From Clostridia bacterium (GTDB lineage: Bacteria > Bacillota > Clostridia > Christensenellales > Aristaeellaceae), in NCBI GenBank assembly GCA_017429695.1, contig JAFROK010000022.1:1-64000 (forward strand): 64,000 bases of DNA, in the 5' to 3' direction. Each line of letters starts with the position of its first letter. The first letter of the stretch is position 1. The notes beneath the pieces were generated by a model. It was given only the letters and a program-made list of their open reading frames with translations, searched no databases and had not been told where the DNA came from. Position numbers and translations under genes: made by a program. Positions 50,942 through 59,969 of this stretch are shown piece by piece.

Positions 50942-52502
50942 CGGCCTTCACCCCCTTCATGATCTTTTCCTTCGTCCTTCGCTTCGGATCGATATGGATT
51001 TCAAGCCTGCGTGCAAGGCGGGTCAGGATTTCTGCAAGGATGAAATAAACTGCCGCCACAACAAGCAGCGGGAAAAATGCCTCAAAAGTGCGGCTGCGGA
51101 CAATATCGCCCATTTTGGTCAGGTCCTGTACCGTGACATATCCGACAACAGACGTGGCTTTGATCAGCGCCGCAATCTGTTCCCTGTAAACCGGCATAAT
51201 ATGCGGCATCGCCTGCGGCAGGACAACGTCAAAGAATGCTTTCCGGTCCGTGAACCCCAATGAGCAGGCCGCTTCCATCTGTCCCTTGTCCACGGTGGAT
51301 ACCCCGGCATTCACCATGGCATATACCGCCGATCCGAAAACCAGCGCAAAGCAGATGACCGACACAATTGTACCGGATATGGAGACATCCCCGAAGATGA
51401 TGTAGTAGAGCATCATCAGCAGCACTACCGTCGGCAATCCTGTTACGAGCCGTACCAGGATGTGCGTCAGGCCGTTCGCCACAGCGTTTCCCTTCCTGCA
51501 GAGCAGGAAAACACCAAAGCCGAGCATCGTCCCGAACAGAATGGACAGCACGGTAATCAGCAGCGTCGTTCCGATACCTCCCAGGAAAAGCTGCCACCGG
51601 TCCTCCCGGATAAACGTTTTTTCAAAGCTGTCCGTTATCGACTCCCAGAAGGATTTGCCGGCAGCCGGGCTGCTGTTGTCTCTTACCATTCCTGTGATTT
51701 CCAATGTGAACAGCGTATCAGAAAACGGGATCGTTTTACTGTTTTCCTCTGTTTTGAACAGATCGGACATGATGCAGTCCACGTTGCCGGTTGCCGCCGC
51801 GGCAACAATCCCGCCGAAGTCAATCACCTTGAACTCCACATCAGCGCCAAGCCAGAATGCGAAGCGGTAAGCCAGTTCGATATCGTACCCGTTGAGCTGT
51901 GTTCCGACATAGTATGTAAAAGGCATTGCAGTGCCGGCCGTGGCCACGCGCAGATGATATGCCGGGTTTTCCGCTTTGGGAATCACGGGCATTTCATACT
52001 CGCCGCGGATCACCCAGCGGTCATACATATCGTCCAGTATGCCGTCCGCCCGCATCTCCGCAATAAAGGCATTGAGCTTCTCCTGCAGATTCGGAATGCC
52101 TGCCATCGGGGAAATCCCGACAGCAACATCATTGACATGATAGGTTCCGTCCAGGAGGCGTACCCGTTCCGTGCCGTGCTCAATGGCGAGGGTCATCTCC
52201 CGGCGCTCATATATGTATACATCGAGCCGGCCGCTGGCAACATCCAGATATCCCAGGGGATTGTCCTGGTAAGGAACCACTTCCGCTTCAGGATAATCCC
52301 GCCTGAGCATATCATACTCAATCATATTGCCGGGCACACCAATCCGGATTCCTGGTTCCGACAGCTGCTCCAGTGAAGTGATCTCTTTCTGTTCTTTCCT
52401 GGCGCAGCCCGTGACCATACAAAGCATCAGTATGAGCAGCACAAGGATTCCGGCTGCTGTTCCGGCCCTTTTGGCCGGTTTTCTTTTGAAGTTCGGTTTC
52501 AT
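50934..52502 (-). CDS. Amino acid ABC transporter, fused solute-binding and permease protein
   Basis: The N-terminus has a lipobox-like LCMVTGCARKE (Cys33), so it may be a lipoprotein. Two solute-binding segments follow (GIRIGVPGNMIEYDMLRRDY, and YHLRVATAGTAMPFTYYVGT with GYDIELAYRFAFWLGADVEF). From about residue 295 a membrane permease domain of the His/Glu/Gln type follows, with the typical EAACSLGFTDRKAFFDVVLP. The gene overlaps the ATPase gene by 8 bases, and the 39-residue ORF upstream overlaps its start codon. A single-chain SBP-permease is known for this family in Firmicutes. Confidence 0.9.
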   Translation of the reverse strand: MKPNFKRKPAKRAGTAAGILVLLILMLCMVTGCARKEQKEITSLEQLSEPGIRIGVPGNMIEYDMLRRDYPEAEVVPYQDNPLGYLDVASGRLDVYIYERREMTLAIEHGTERVRLLDGTYHVNDVAVGISPMAGIPNLQEKLNAFIAEMRADGILDDMYDRWVIRGEYEMPVIPKAENPAYHLRVATAGTAMPFTYYVGTQLNGYDIELAYRFAFWLGADVEFKVIDFGGIVAAAATGNVDCIMSDLFKTEENSKTIPFSDTLFTLEITGMVRDNSSPAAGKSFWESITDSFEKTFIREDRWQLFLGGIGTTLLITVLSILFGTMLGFGVFLLCRKGNAVANGLTHILVRLVTGLPTVVLLMMLYYIIFGDVSISGTIVSVICFALVFGSAVYAMVNAGVSTVDKGQMEAACSLGFTDRKAFFDVVLPQAMPHIMPVYREQIAALIKATSVVGYVTVQDLTKMGDIVRSRTFEAFFPLLVVAAVYFILAEILTRLARRLEIHIDPKRRTKEKIMKGVKAGD

Positions 52503-52618
52503 TCCCTTACCTCTTCATACCACTTTCCGTTTTGAACCGCCTGCCGCAGGAACCGGTCTGTTTCTCCGGCCAGTTCCTCCGTAATACCATCCGATGTGAT
52601 CAATTTATGCGCTTTCAT
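52499..52618 (-). CDS. Small ORF coupled to the ABC transporter genes (39 aa)
   Basis: ATG at 52618 is preceded by GGGGAGGGCTTC, an excellent ribosome-binding site. The peptide begins MKAHKLITSDGITEELAGE, contains RFLRQAVQNGKWYEEVRE at the end, and stops with TGA overlapping the ATG of the transporter (ATGA), which shows translational coupling. It is charged and soluble. It may be a small regulatory protein or a leader for the transporter. I know no described family. Confidence 0.65.
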   Translation of the reverse strand: MKAHKLITSDGITEELAGETDRFLRQAVQNGKWYEEVRE

Positions 52619-52631
52619 GAAGCCCTCCCCA

Positions 52632-53102
52632 TCATTCCGGCTGTTTGCATACATCCACCCAATCCGTATAAGCACTGCATTTTTCCAGTTCCGGAATCGT
52701 CAGCTTCACCCCGCTGTGATCGTTTCCCACCGCGGGATAAACGATTTCATGTTTCCGCAGGCTTTTATCCAGGTAAACGGTCACGCCTTCATTCACGCCG
52801 AAAGGACATACGCCGCCAATCTCGTGTCCCACCAGCGGCCCGACCCGGTCCGCCGGGATCATCTTCGCCTTGCAGCCAAAGCGGTCCTTATATTTCCGGT
52901 TATCGATGCGGGCCGTTCCGTCCGCCAGGATCAGCACCGGTTGATCTTCCTGCAGAAAGGACAGGGTTTTGCAGATCATCGCCTCTTCGCAGCCAATCGC
53001 CCGTGCTGCTTCTGCCACCGTCGCGCTGCTGCGTTCCGTCACGATGATCCGGTCCGTCAGGCCGCAGCTGTCCAGATATGCCTTTGCCTTCTCAAACGCC
53101 AT
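52632..53102 (-). CDS. YbaK/EbsC family Cys-tRNA(Pro) deacylase-like protein
   Basis: A 156-residue protein with the YbaK fold: TERSSATVAEAARAIGCEEA, KTLSFLQEDQPVLILADGTA and GGVCPFGVNEGVTVYLDKSL. These proteins edit mischarged tRNA or free aminoacyl species. It is followed by the small ORF and the ABC genes on the same strand and may be cotranscribed with them. The gene symbol is not given because several subfamilies are alike. Confidence 0.9.
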   Translation of the reverse strand: MAFEKAKAYLDSCGLTDRIIVTERSSATVAEAARAIGCEEAMICKTLSFLQEDQPVLILADGTARIDNRKYKDRFGCKAKMIPADRVGPLVGHEIGGVCPFGVNEGVTVYLDKSLRKHEIVYPAVGNDHSGVKLTIPELEKCSAYTDWVDVCKQPE

Positions 53103-53125
53103 GGTCTTAAGCTCCGTTTCTTTTA

Positions 53126-55555
53126 TTATCGTATTCCTTTTGCTTCTTCTGTCAGTTTCTTTGCAAGCCGCAAAACCCGCGCGCCGTTGACCAGCAACTG
53201 CCGCCGGGTCACGGTTCCGTTTTTCAGTCCCTCCCGCATTGCTTTCAGGTCTCCCGGTCTGCCAGGCATGACCAGATCGCCTCCGGCAGCCGCAATTTTC
53301 GCTGCATTTGGTGCAGGATACTTCTTTTTCCCCGAATTCAGGACACCGACCAGCCAGTCGGTCATCACGATCCCTTTGAACCCAAACTCCGCCCGCAGGA
53401 TATCTTCAACCAGATCACGCCGTTCGGATGTGTGAAAGCCGTTCAGCAGGTTATAGGAAGTCATCAGCGCATACGGCTGGCTCTCCTTCATAGCGATCTC
53501 AAAGCCGCGCAGGTAGATTTCACGCATCGCCCGTTCGCTGACGATACTGTTGCTGCCGTAGCGGTTGGTTTCCTGGTTGTTGGCAGCAAAGTGCTTGATC
53601 GTTGCTCCGCGGCCGGGATGTTTCTGCACGCCTCGGGTCACAGCCGCAGCAAAGCGCCCGGAGATCAGCGGATCCTCCGAATAATATTCGTAATTCCGCC
53701 CGCACCGGATATCCCGATGGATGTTCAGCGCCGGCGCCAGCCAGAGATGGATGCCGAAGCGTTCCATCTCATCCCCGACCAGATCGCCGCACTGTTCTGC
53801 GAAACGCAGGTTCCAGCTTTGTGCCAAAGCGGTTCCGATCGGGATCGCACTGCAGTTCTGCTCCAGGATTTCGCCCCTGATCTTTTTTCTCTTTTCCTGG
53901 AGTTTCATAACAAACGCCGCAGGAGCCGGCATCAGTTCCATCACGCTCTCCGGCATATTGCCGCCGAGTCCGTGCACCCCGTTTTCATCCCGGGTATACT
54001 GCCGGCACAGGCGAAGGCCTGCCGGCCCGTCTGCCATGACCAATGCCGGGATTCCTTTATCCTTCAGGCCGTTGGTTGTTTCTCCCGCAGCTCCGGCAAC
54101 AGACTGACCGGCCGCACCGATGACACTGTCGGAAGCCTTCTTTTTGAAAGCGCCGATATTCATCAGGCACAGTTCTTCATCGTTCAGGGTTTCAAGTGCA
54201 GCATCTGTCTCTTCTGTAAGTGTGTAGTCAACTGTGTCTGTTTCAAAAAAGGCAGCGTCAACCGGAATGACCGGAAGGGATCCGGTGTCTTCGTCCTTCA
54301 ACCGTTCCGGTATCCAGTCCGTGTGATCCGGCCCGTCCAGGCAGTTCCTGACCTGCCGGATAACGGCTTCCCCGTTCAGGTGTACGGCTGCCACCGTCTG
54401 TGTATTCCGGCTGGATGTACCGATATGCAGAATATAATCGCCGGGTTCCAGAATCCACGCCGCGCGTTCCGGATCATAGGAGGCCAGGTCACGCAGGTCG
54501 AAGGACAGCATCGCCGCCTGTTCCTCCCCTGGTTCCAGTTCGTTCGTTTTCTCAAACGCTGCCAGTACCTGATAGGATTTGTCCAGCTTGACCCGGGGCT
54601 GCGAAACGTACAGTTGCAGCACTTCTTTTCCGCGGAAGTCTCCCGTGTTTTTCACCGGAACGCTGAGGCCGATCCTGCCATTCTCCCCGGAAACCACTGC
54701 CGGGCCAAGCTCAAATCGGGTATAGCTTAACCCGTAGCCAAAGGGAAACAGCGGCTCCTTCCCTGTACTGTCAAAATACCGGTAACCGACATAGATCCCC
54801 TCGGTATAATGCGTATCATAACGGTCGCTGAAATCGCCGACATCCGGATGATCCTCCCAGGCGAACCAGGTTGTCGCCAGTTTTCCGGACGGTATACTCT
54901 TTCCCAGTATCACGTCAGCCAGAATGTTTCCGGTCTCCCCGCCCAGCTGGCTGAGCAGCAGAATATTCCGGACTTCCATGACCGGGGAAAGGTCAATCAT
55001 GCCGCCCACATTCAGCACCAGCAGGAACTTGCTGTATTTCCGGTTAATGGCAAGTATATCACGTTTCTCCGTTTCGGTCAGCAAAATATCCCCCGGAACA
55101 GGCTTCCTGTCTGACCCTTCTCCGGAGATCCGTGCCAGGATATAAACGGCAGCGTCTCCTTCGGCATCCAGCGGAAGATCATATTCCGGTTCCGGCATCA
55201 CAGCTCCCATACTGTCAAGAATCGCCAGTGTCCCGCGCTTCAGCGCCAAACGTTTCAGATTGCGGACAAAGCGTTTCTTTGCTTCCAGCCAGATTTCCCC
55301 GTATCGGTTCATCCAGTCCTTGCTGGTAATCCGGAATCCGGCTGCTTCCAGTCCATCTTCCACTGTAACAAAAGTACGGGAATTCACTTCCCCCGAACCG
55401 GTTCCGCCTTTTACGGTACGGCGGGCGCCGCTTCCATAGAGCGCCAGGCAGCAAGGAGCGTCCAGCGGAAACGCGCCGTCCGATTTCAGCAGCACCACGC
55501 ATTCCGCGCCAAAGCGGCGTAACAGTTCATTATGTGCTCTTTCATATTCATTCAT
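53126..55555 (-). CDS. Glycoside hydrolase family 3, domains in reversed order
   Basis: A second beta-glucosidase-like enzyme with the permuted order: the alpha/beta sandwich first (NELLRRFGAECVVLLKSDG, then VKGGTGSGEV), then the fibronectin-like domain (PFGYGLSYTRFELG), and last the TIM barrel with LVMADGPAGLRLCRQY, CGRNYEYYSEDPLI and the nucleophile Asp in GFKGIVMTDWLVGV. The upstream sequence GGTGAGATCAGC is a weak ribosome-binding site, so a different start is possible. No signal peptide. Compared with the gene at 35634 it shows clear but distant similarity. Confidence 0.92.
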   Translation of the reverse strand: MNEYERAHNELLRRFGAECVVLLKSDGAFPLDAPCCLALYGSGARRTVKGGTGSGEVNSRTFVTVEDGLEAAGFRITSKDWMNRYGEIWLEAKKRFVRNLKRLALKRGTLAILDSMGAVMPEPEYDLPLDAEGDAAVYILARISGEGSDRKPVPGDILLTETEKRDILAINRKYSKFLLVLNVGGMIDLSPVMEVRNILLLSQLGGETGNILADVILGKSIPSGKLATTWFAWEDHPDVGDFSDRYDTHYTEGIYVGYRYFDSTGKEPLFPFGYGLSYTRFELGPAVVSGENGRIGLSVPVKNTGDFRGKEVLQLYVSQPRVKLDKSYQVLAAFEKTNELEPGEEQAAMLSFDLRDLASYDPERAAWILEPGDYILHIGTSSRNTQTVAAVHLNGEAVIRQVRNCLDGPDHTDWIPERLKDEDTGSLPVIPVDAAFFETDTVDYTLTEETDAALETLNDEELCLMNIGAFKKKASDSVIGAAGQSVAGAAGETTNGLKDKGIPALVMADGPAGLRLCRQYTRDENGVHGLGGNMPESVMELMPAPAAFVMKLQEKRKKIRGEILEQNCSAIPIGTALAQSWNLRFAEQCGDLVGDEMERFGIHLWLAPALNIHRDIRCGRNYEYYSEDPLISGRFAAAVTRGVQKHPGRGATIKHFAANNQETNRYGSNSIVSERAMREIYLRGFEIAMKESQPYALMTSYNLLNGFHTSERRDLVEDILRAEFGFKGIVMTDWLVGVLNSGKKKYPAPNAAKIAAAGGDLVMPGRPGDLKAMREGLKNGTVTRRQLLVNGARVLRLAKKLTEEAKGIR

Positions 55556-55658
55556 GCTGATCTCACCATTCCATCATTGGCCAACAGGAACAGTTTTGCA
55601 TTCCTTTTTCTTCGCAATTATGCAAAGAAAACCGTAATACTGTCAAGTTCTCTTTCTG

Positions 55659-56141
55659 TCACAGAACTTTTGCAAAGCAAACAGCTCCGTCCAGTTGATC
55701 ATAGGGAGGATAGTTCTCAATCTGACAGTAGCCCCGTTTCAGATACAGTCCGACTGCGTCCTTCATGATTGGTCTGGTCTGAAGGATTATTCTTTGAAAG
55801 CCGCGTTCCATGGCTTTTCTTTCAATTTGGTTCATCAATTCATCGGCAATATGGTTCCTGCGATAGTACGGTTCAACCCAGACCCGCTTGATCTCGGCAT
55901 CACTTTCAGAATAGGGTTTGAGTCCCGCGCAGCCAACGGCGGTCCCGTTAATACTGGCAATAATCACATCTGAAACAGATTCGGACAGATTGTATGATAC
56001 AAACGCCTGCCGGTTCTTCAGTCCGCCGACAATACGGCTGTAATACGCTTCCGTCTCAATGTAAAATCGGTGAAAATCCTCATCCTTTCCATCTGTCCAC
56101 CTGTATTCCACCTTCAGCAGGAGTCTTTCAGTTTCAATCAT
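55659..56141 (-). CDS. GNAT family N-acetyltransferase
   Basis: A GNAT of 160 residues: MIETERLLLKVEYRW at the start (56141, with AGAGGTGCAC), and VEPYYRRNHIADELMNQIER as the acetyl-CoA motif. A GTG 6 bases upstream is an alternative. The substrate is unknown. It belongs to the accessory run of small transferases from here to 62 kb. Confidence 0.87.
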   Translation of the reverse strand: MIETERLLLKVEYRWTDGKDEDFHRFYIETEAYYSRIVGGLKNRQAFVSYNLSESVSDVIIASINGTAVGCAGLKPYSESDAEIKRVWVEPYYRRNHIADELMNQIERKAMERGFQRIILQTRPIMKDAVGLYLKRGYCQIENYPPYDQLDGAVCFAKVL

Positions 56142-56190
56142 GTGCACCTCTTTTATTTCCGACTGGCAATCTTCATCATTGGCACTTCAT

Positions 56191-57120
56191 TCATACATTT
56201 CCTACAGCCAGCAGATTGTCTTTCCCCATGCCGCAGACATACTGGTTGCAATCATACCGGAAGCAAAAATCCAGAAAATCCTGCTTTTGCTTCGGATCGC
56301 TCATCATTTTTTTCAGAACCTCCAGGGGAACGGTTCTTCCGAAAGCGCCCGGCCCTGACAAGCGGATGTTCTTTACTCCGTAACCTGACAGAATTTTCTC
56401 CAGTTCGTCCGGCATGAACGTATAGGTAATACACCACGGTGTTCCGCCCTGTTTATATTGGGCGATCTCCTCTTCGCCTCCCATCAGGCCATCTGCCAGC
56501 AACTTTTCAGCGTTCTCTTTATTAAATATGAAGCTGCGGATCATCTGCTCACGGTTTGCGACACACCACTGTACAAAGGGATCGTCCGCATTTTCATCCA
56601 GGATGAACTGATTTTTCTGGATCGGATTTGCCAGATACGGCAGCGAGCCCAGCCTGCTGGAAACACTGATCATAATCCGTTTCCCGGCAATCCGAACCAG
56701 TTCACCGATCACTTTGTTTTGATTGGGATACGTATAGGAAATCGGCGCGTCAAAGGACATGACCAGATCGAATTCCCGATCCTGATAAGCGCTCAGGTCT
56801 TCCAGTGCGCCTTTCACAAAGGTAATCCTGTCGATTACGCCTTCCTTCATCGCCAGTTCCCGTGCTTTATCGATCATAGGCTGGGAAATATCAAAGTGTG
56901 TCACATGGCAGCCCTGTTTCGCCAGCAGGATCGAAAACCGTCCGCTCCCCGCACCGCCATCAAACACTGTATCAATGCCATCCAGGTTCTCCAGCAGTTT
57001 TCGCTGGATATGGTCTTTCTGGATAATATCGTCAATATAAGTTGCTTCCCGCCGGCTTTCCAGTTCCCCTTTATCCGGAAGATTCCACTGCCGTTCAGAA
57101 ATTTTCTGGCTGTAGTCCAT
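56191..57120 (-). CDS. SAM-dependent methyltransferase
   Basis: A class I methyltransferase with motif I VFDGGAGSGRFSILLAKQG and the acidic residue of motif II in HFDISQPM, then FDLVMSFDAPISYTYP. The family is a general small-molecule methyltransferase. The start MDYSQKISE has AAGGAGGGAAAAGAAAAC. It is longer (309 aa) than average because of a C-terminal helical part. Confidence 0.88.
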   Translation of the reverse strand: MDYSQKISERQWNLPDKGELESRREATYIDDIIQKDHIQRKLLENLDGIDTVFDGGAGSGRFSILLAKQGCHVTHFDISQPMIDKARELAMKEGVIDRITFVKGALEDLSAYQDREFDLVMSFDAPISYTYPNQNKVIGELVRIAGKRIMISVSSRLGSLPYLANPIQKNQFILDENADDPFVQWCVANREQMIRSFIFNKENAEKLLADGLMGGEEEIAQYKQGGTPWCITYTFMPDELEKILSGYGVKNIRLSGPGAFGRTVPLEVLKKMMSDPKQKQDFLDFCFRYDCNQYVCGMGKDNLLAVGNV

Positions 57121-57171
57121 GTTTTCTTTTCCCTCCTTATTCGGTCGGCAGCTGAATCTCTGTCAGCCATG

Positions 57172-57627
57172 CTATCTCTCCATCATAAATCTTGCAAGTT
57201 CAACATTTCCGTCTTTTTCTGTACCGACAATCTGAAATCCGCATTTTTCTGTATAGAATCTGACATTTTCACGCTTGTGTAAAGGTGTTATCAAAGTCAA
57301 ACGCTTCCAGTCGTCATAATACTCCTTCACAAACTGAATTGCCTGTGTGCCAATTCCTTTTCCCTGGTACTCCGGGATGACGCACAGACATCCGATTTCA
57401 TATTCCTGTGGTCCGATTGAATGGCACGATACACAGCCAACAGGATTATCGTCACACAGGATGATATGTTTCGGATATAAACGGATGGATTCTTCCATCA
57501 TTTCGGTTGTTTTTCCATACCCCGGGCATGTTCCGAACCGTTGATAATCGCTGAAAAAGGAAGCGTTATACAGATCGACCAGAAGTCCGGCATCCTCCAT
57601 TGACGCCGGTTTAAAATCAGGTTTCAT
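57172..57627 (-). CDS. GNAT family N-acetyltransferase
   Basis: A GNAT of 151 residues with CVIPEYQGKGIGTQAIQFVK as acetyl-CoA motif and ENVRFYTEKCGFQIVG at the end. GGAGGCGGATTATATC precedes the ATG. The substrate is unknown. Confidence 0.9.
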   Translation of the reverse strand: MKPDFKPASMEDAGLLVDLYNASFFSDYQRFGTCPGYGKTTEMMEESIRLYPKHIILCDDNPVGCVSCHSIGPQEYEIGCLCVIPEYQGKGIGTQAIQFVKEYYDDWKRLTLITPLHKRENVRFYTEKCGFQIVGTEKDGNVELARFMMER

Positions 57628-57657
57628 GATATAATCCGCCTCCGTATAATCCTTTGT

Positions 57658-58266
57658 TCAGACTTCAGGGTTTTCTCTCTCAGCAAAGAAAGAATTCCCT
57701 TCCTCATATGCTTTCCGGAGATTGATATCCCAGTGTTTTTCACGGAGTCCGTTCTCTCTGGATGTATTATCAAAAACGATAAATTCCGTTTCCCGTGCGC
57801 GCCCGAACAGCCTGTCTCCCAGCATCACCTTTTTCATGCTGTCCAGAAGGCCGAATTGTTTGAGACGTTCAATCGGATTGCCTGCTGAACAAAGAATGAT
57901 TGCTTTATCAAGCATTTTCATCGTTTTTTCGCCATAAGCAAACCCATATGACCATACCCTGTCAAACCAGCCCACAAGCTTCGCCGGGGCCTCTGTCCAG
58001 AACACCGGATAAATAAAGGCGATCGCATCTGCTGAATTGATCTTTTCCTGCTCGGCAAGCACATCGCCGGCAATATCCGGTGTGTTTCTGTAATATGCAT
58101 CTCGTAGATATTCCTGTTCTGTCATCGTCGGATCAAAGCCCATCTTGTACAGATCAGACAGGATATATTCATTTCCGGAATCAGTAATGCCTTTAATAAA
58201 CGCGTCGCACATGTGCTTTGTAAAAGAATCATCTGACGGATGGCAATAAACAATAAATACTTTCAT
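57658..58266 (-). CDS. Flavodoxin-like NAD(P)H dehydrogenase (quinone) family protein
   Basis: A flavodoxin-fold oxidoreductase of the NQO1/MdaB type. It has MKVFIVYCHPSDDSFTKHM and the FMN/substrate loop IAFIYPVFWTEAPAKLVGWF, then DRVWSYGFAYG. It probably reduces quinones or nitroaromatics with NAD(P)H. It follows the DinB-like gene by 9 bases (its start is near the DinB stop), so the two are coupled. Confidence 0.9.
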   Translation of the reverse strand: MKVFIVYCHPSDDSFTKHMCDAFIKGITDSGNEYILSDLYKMGFDPTMTEQEYLRDAYYRNTPDIAGDVLAEQEKINSADAIAFIYPVFWTEAPAKLVGWFDRVWSYGFAYGEKTMKMLDKAIILCSAGNPIERLKQFGLLDSMKKVMLGDRLFGRARETEFIVFDNTSRENGLREKHWDINLRKAYEEGNSFFAERENPEV

Positions 58267-58275
58267 ACAGATAAT

Positions 58276-58959
58276 TCACACTCCATCCACACCCTTCCGC
58301 ATCATCTTGCACAGCTTGTTCTTGATGCGGCGCATCGCCTCAATATGCATAATCCAGTGACGGCTGAAAGGCATTTTGATCAATCCCCGGATATCTTTTC
58401 CGCACCAGTATGGAATCAGCCAGGCAGCCTCCTCGTCTTCGCTGATGCAGCAGGTCGCCCGTAGTTTCACAGCCATATCCTCTCCGAATTTGCGTTTCAT
58501 ATCCTCCCAGGCAAGATGTTTCAAAATCCCGTTTGTGGACTCCATTACTTCCAGTGCGTACCGGTACAGTTCCCTGATATCCAGCTCTTTGGAAAACGCG
58601 GCGATCGCCTCTCCGACCAGTTCGTTTCCCGTCGTAACAATTGGGGAATGCACTGACTTATCAAAGCCCTGCGCAAAGAGAACCTGCGAATCCTCCGCGA
58701 TCATTTCATGGGCTACGATATCCTCAATCCGGAAAATATGCCAGATCGAATAACCCAGCGTTTTGCTGTGATAGCCATCCACGCCGGCAAAAGGCATCTG
58801 CCAGAACGCCTTCTCCGGATAACTCATCACAATCTGCCTGATTTGCTCAAACATATCCGCCCGGAAGGCAATCAGTTTCTCAATTGCCTGGCTGAAGGTC
58901 GTTTCTTTTGACAGCAGCACCTGGATCTCTTTGTTCATTTCGGACCAGTTCTTATCCAT
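58276..58959 (-). CDS. DinB-like protein
   Basis: A 227-residue four-helix protein of the DinB superfamily. It has IWHIFRIEDIVAHEM and a later RHWIMHIEAMRRIK, with His residues in positions that fit the metal site. GGAGGATTGTT precedes the ATG. DinB-family proteins often act as thiol- or metal-dependent transferases in the cytoplasm. The exact role is unknown. Cotranscribed with the flavodoxin-like gene. Confidence 0.75.
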   Translation of the reverse strand: MDKNWSEMNKEIQVLLSKETTFSQAIEKLIAFRADMFEQIRQIVMSYPEKAFWQMPFAGVDGYHSKTLGYSIWHIFRIEDIVAHEMIAEDSQVLFAQGFDKSVHSPIVTTGNELVGEAIAAFSKELDIRELYRYALEVMESTNGILKHLAWEDMKRKFGEDMAVKLRATCCISEDEEAAWLIPYWCGKDIRGLIKMPFSRHWIMHIEAMRRIKNKLCKMMRKGVDGV

Positions 58960-59016
58960 AACAATCCTCCTTCAGTTGACCAAAGTACGGCTTGTACAGT
59001 CACCGCCTGCTCGCTT

Positions 59017-59712
59017 TCATCGAATCAATTCCCTCAAATCATGTATCTTCAGATAATTGGTTTCCACATCAGCACCCGGATTGGCTGCTATCAGGATCGG
59101 TGTAATACCCAAAGCAGCCGCGCCGTCCAGATTGCGTACAACATCATCGATAAATACGGTTTCATCAGCGGGGACGCCGCATTTGATCAAAGCGTCAAGG
59201 TAAATGCGCTTATCTGGTTTGAACACACCGACAAAACAGCTGAACGTTGTGAACGACAGGTACTGTGAAACGCCGATGTATTCCAGCTGGGCTTCGATAC
59301 TCGGCCAGGTGTCGGAGATGATCCCGAGCTGATGCGTTTTGCTGAGCGTGCTCAGCACTTCCGCGGTCCCGGGATAAGGGATATAATTTTTCATGTTGCA
59401 GGCACGATCCCGTGCAATCTGGTTTCTTTCTTCTTCAGACAGGCCAAGACCCAGCTTGTCTGAAACAATGGAGTAATAGTCAAAGAAGTTTTGGATTTCT
59501 GCTTCGACACTCTGAATCAAATGGTCCTGAGCCAGGTAATGCAGGCCGGCATCCCGTGCCTGCTGAATCTCTGTTTCGGTTCTTTGTTTCAATTTTCCGC
59601 CTGTCAGTTCCAGGAACCTGTTGGTAAACATCCAGTCCCCGGAAGCAGGTTTATCCAGTGTATAACCCACATCGAAAAAGATGACTTTTTTATCCCTGAG
59701 AATATCCAGCAT
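59017..59712 (-). CDS. HAD family hydrolase
   Basis: A phosphatase-like HAD protein. Motif I is FFDVGYTLDKPAS (D-x-G instead of the common DxD), then the loop GIISDTWPS for motif II and FIDDVVRNLDGAAALG for motif IV. The second Asp of motif I is replaced by Gly, so it may be a weak phosphatase or have a different reaction. The start is set by GGAGGGAAAGC. It overlaps the remnant methyltransferase by 23 bases. Confidence 0.88.
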   Translation of the reverse strand: MLDILRDKKVIFFDVGYTLDKPASGDWMFTNRFLELTGGKLKQRTETEIQQARDAGLHYLAQDHLIQSVEAEIQNFFDYYSIVSDKLGLGLSEEERNQIARDRACNMKNYIPYPGTAEVLSTLSKTHQLGIISDTWPSIEAQLEYIGVSQYLSFTTFSCFVGVFKPDKRIYLDALIKCGVPADETVFIDDVVRNLDGAAALGITPILIAANPGADVETNYLKIHDLRELIR

Positions 59713-59959
59713 GCTTTCCCTCCTGAACGTTCTTTACAGTTTTCTTGCCATCTGCAGATCCGGTTTTCAGAACAGGCAGTGTTGCCTGGCCTCCGCCGAT
59801 ACCGATTTCCAGGGCACTGCAGGAATCGTCCGGAGCCGCATAAGCAAACAGTGCCTGATACAGCTCGTCAGGATAACCCGGACGAATCTTTTCATAGCTG
59901 TCCGCCACGGTATTGAAGGTCCATTCCTTGCCCACGTTGTTTGGCATTTGCTGATCCAT
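59690..59959 (-). pseudogene. Truncated SAM-methyltransferase remnant
   Basis: The reading frame gives a good methyltransferase N-terminus (EWTFNTVADSYEKIRPGYP, then ALEIGIGGGQATLPVLKTG) but after motif I it continues with unrelated residues and stops inside the start of the HAD gene. A whole enzyme of this type would be about 250 residues, and here only ~85 are left. It is probably a deletion remnant. A start at 59947 is an alternative. Confidence 0.7.
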
Positions 59960-59969
59960 CTCCCATCGT

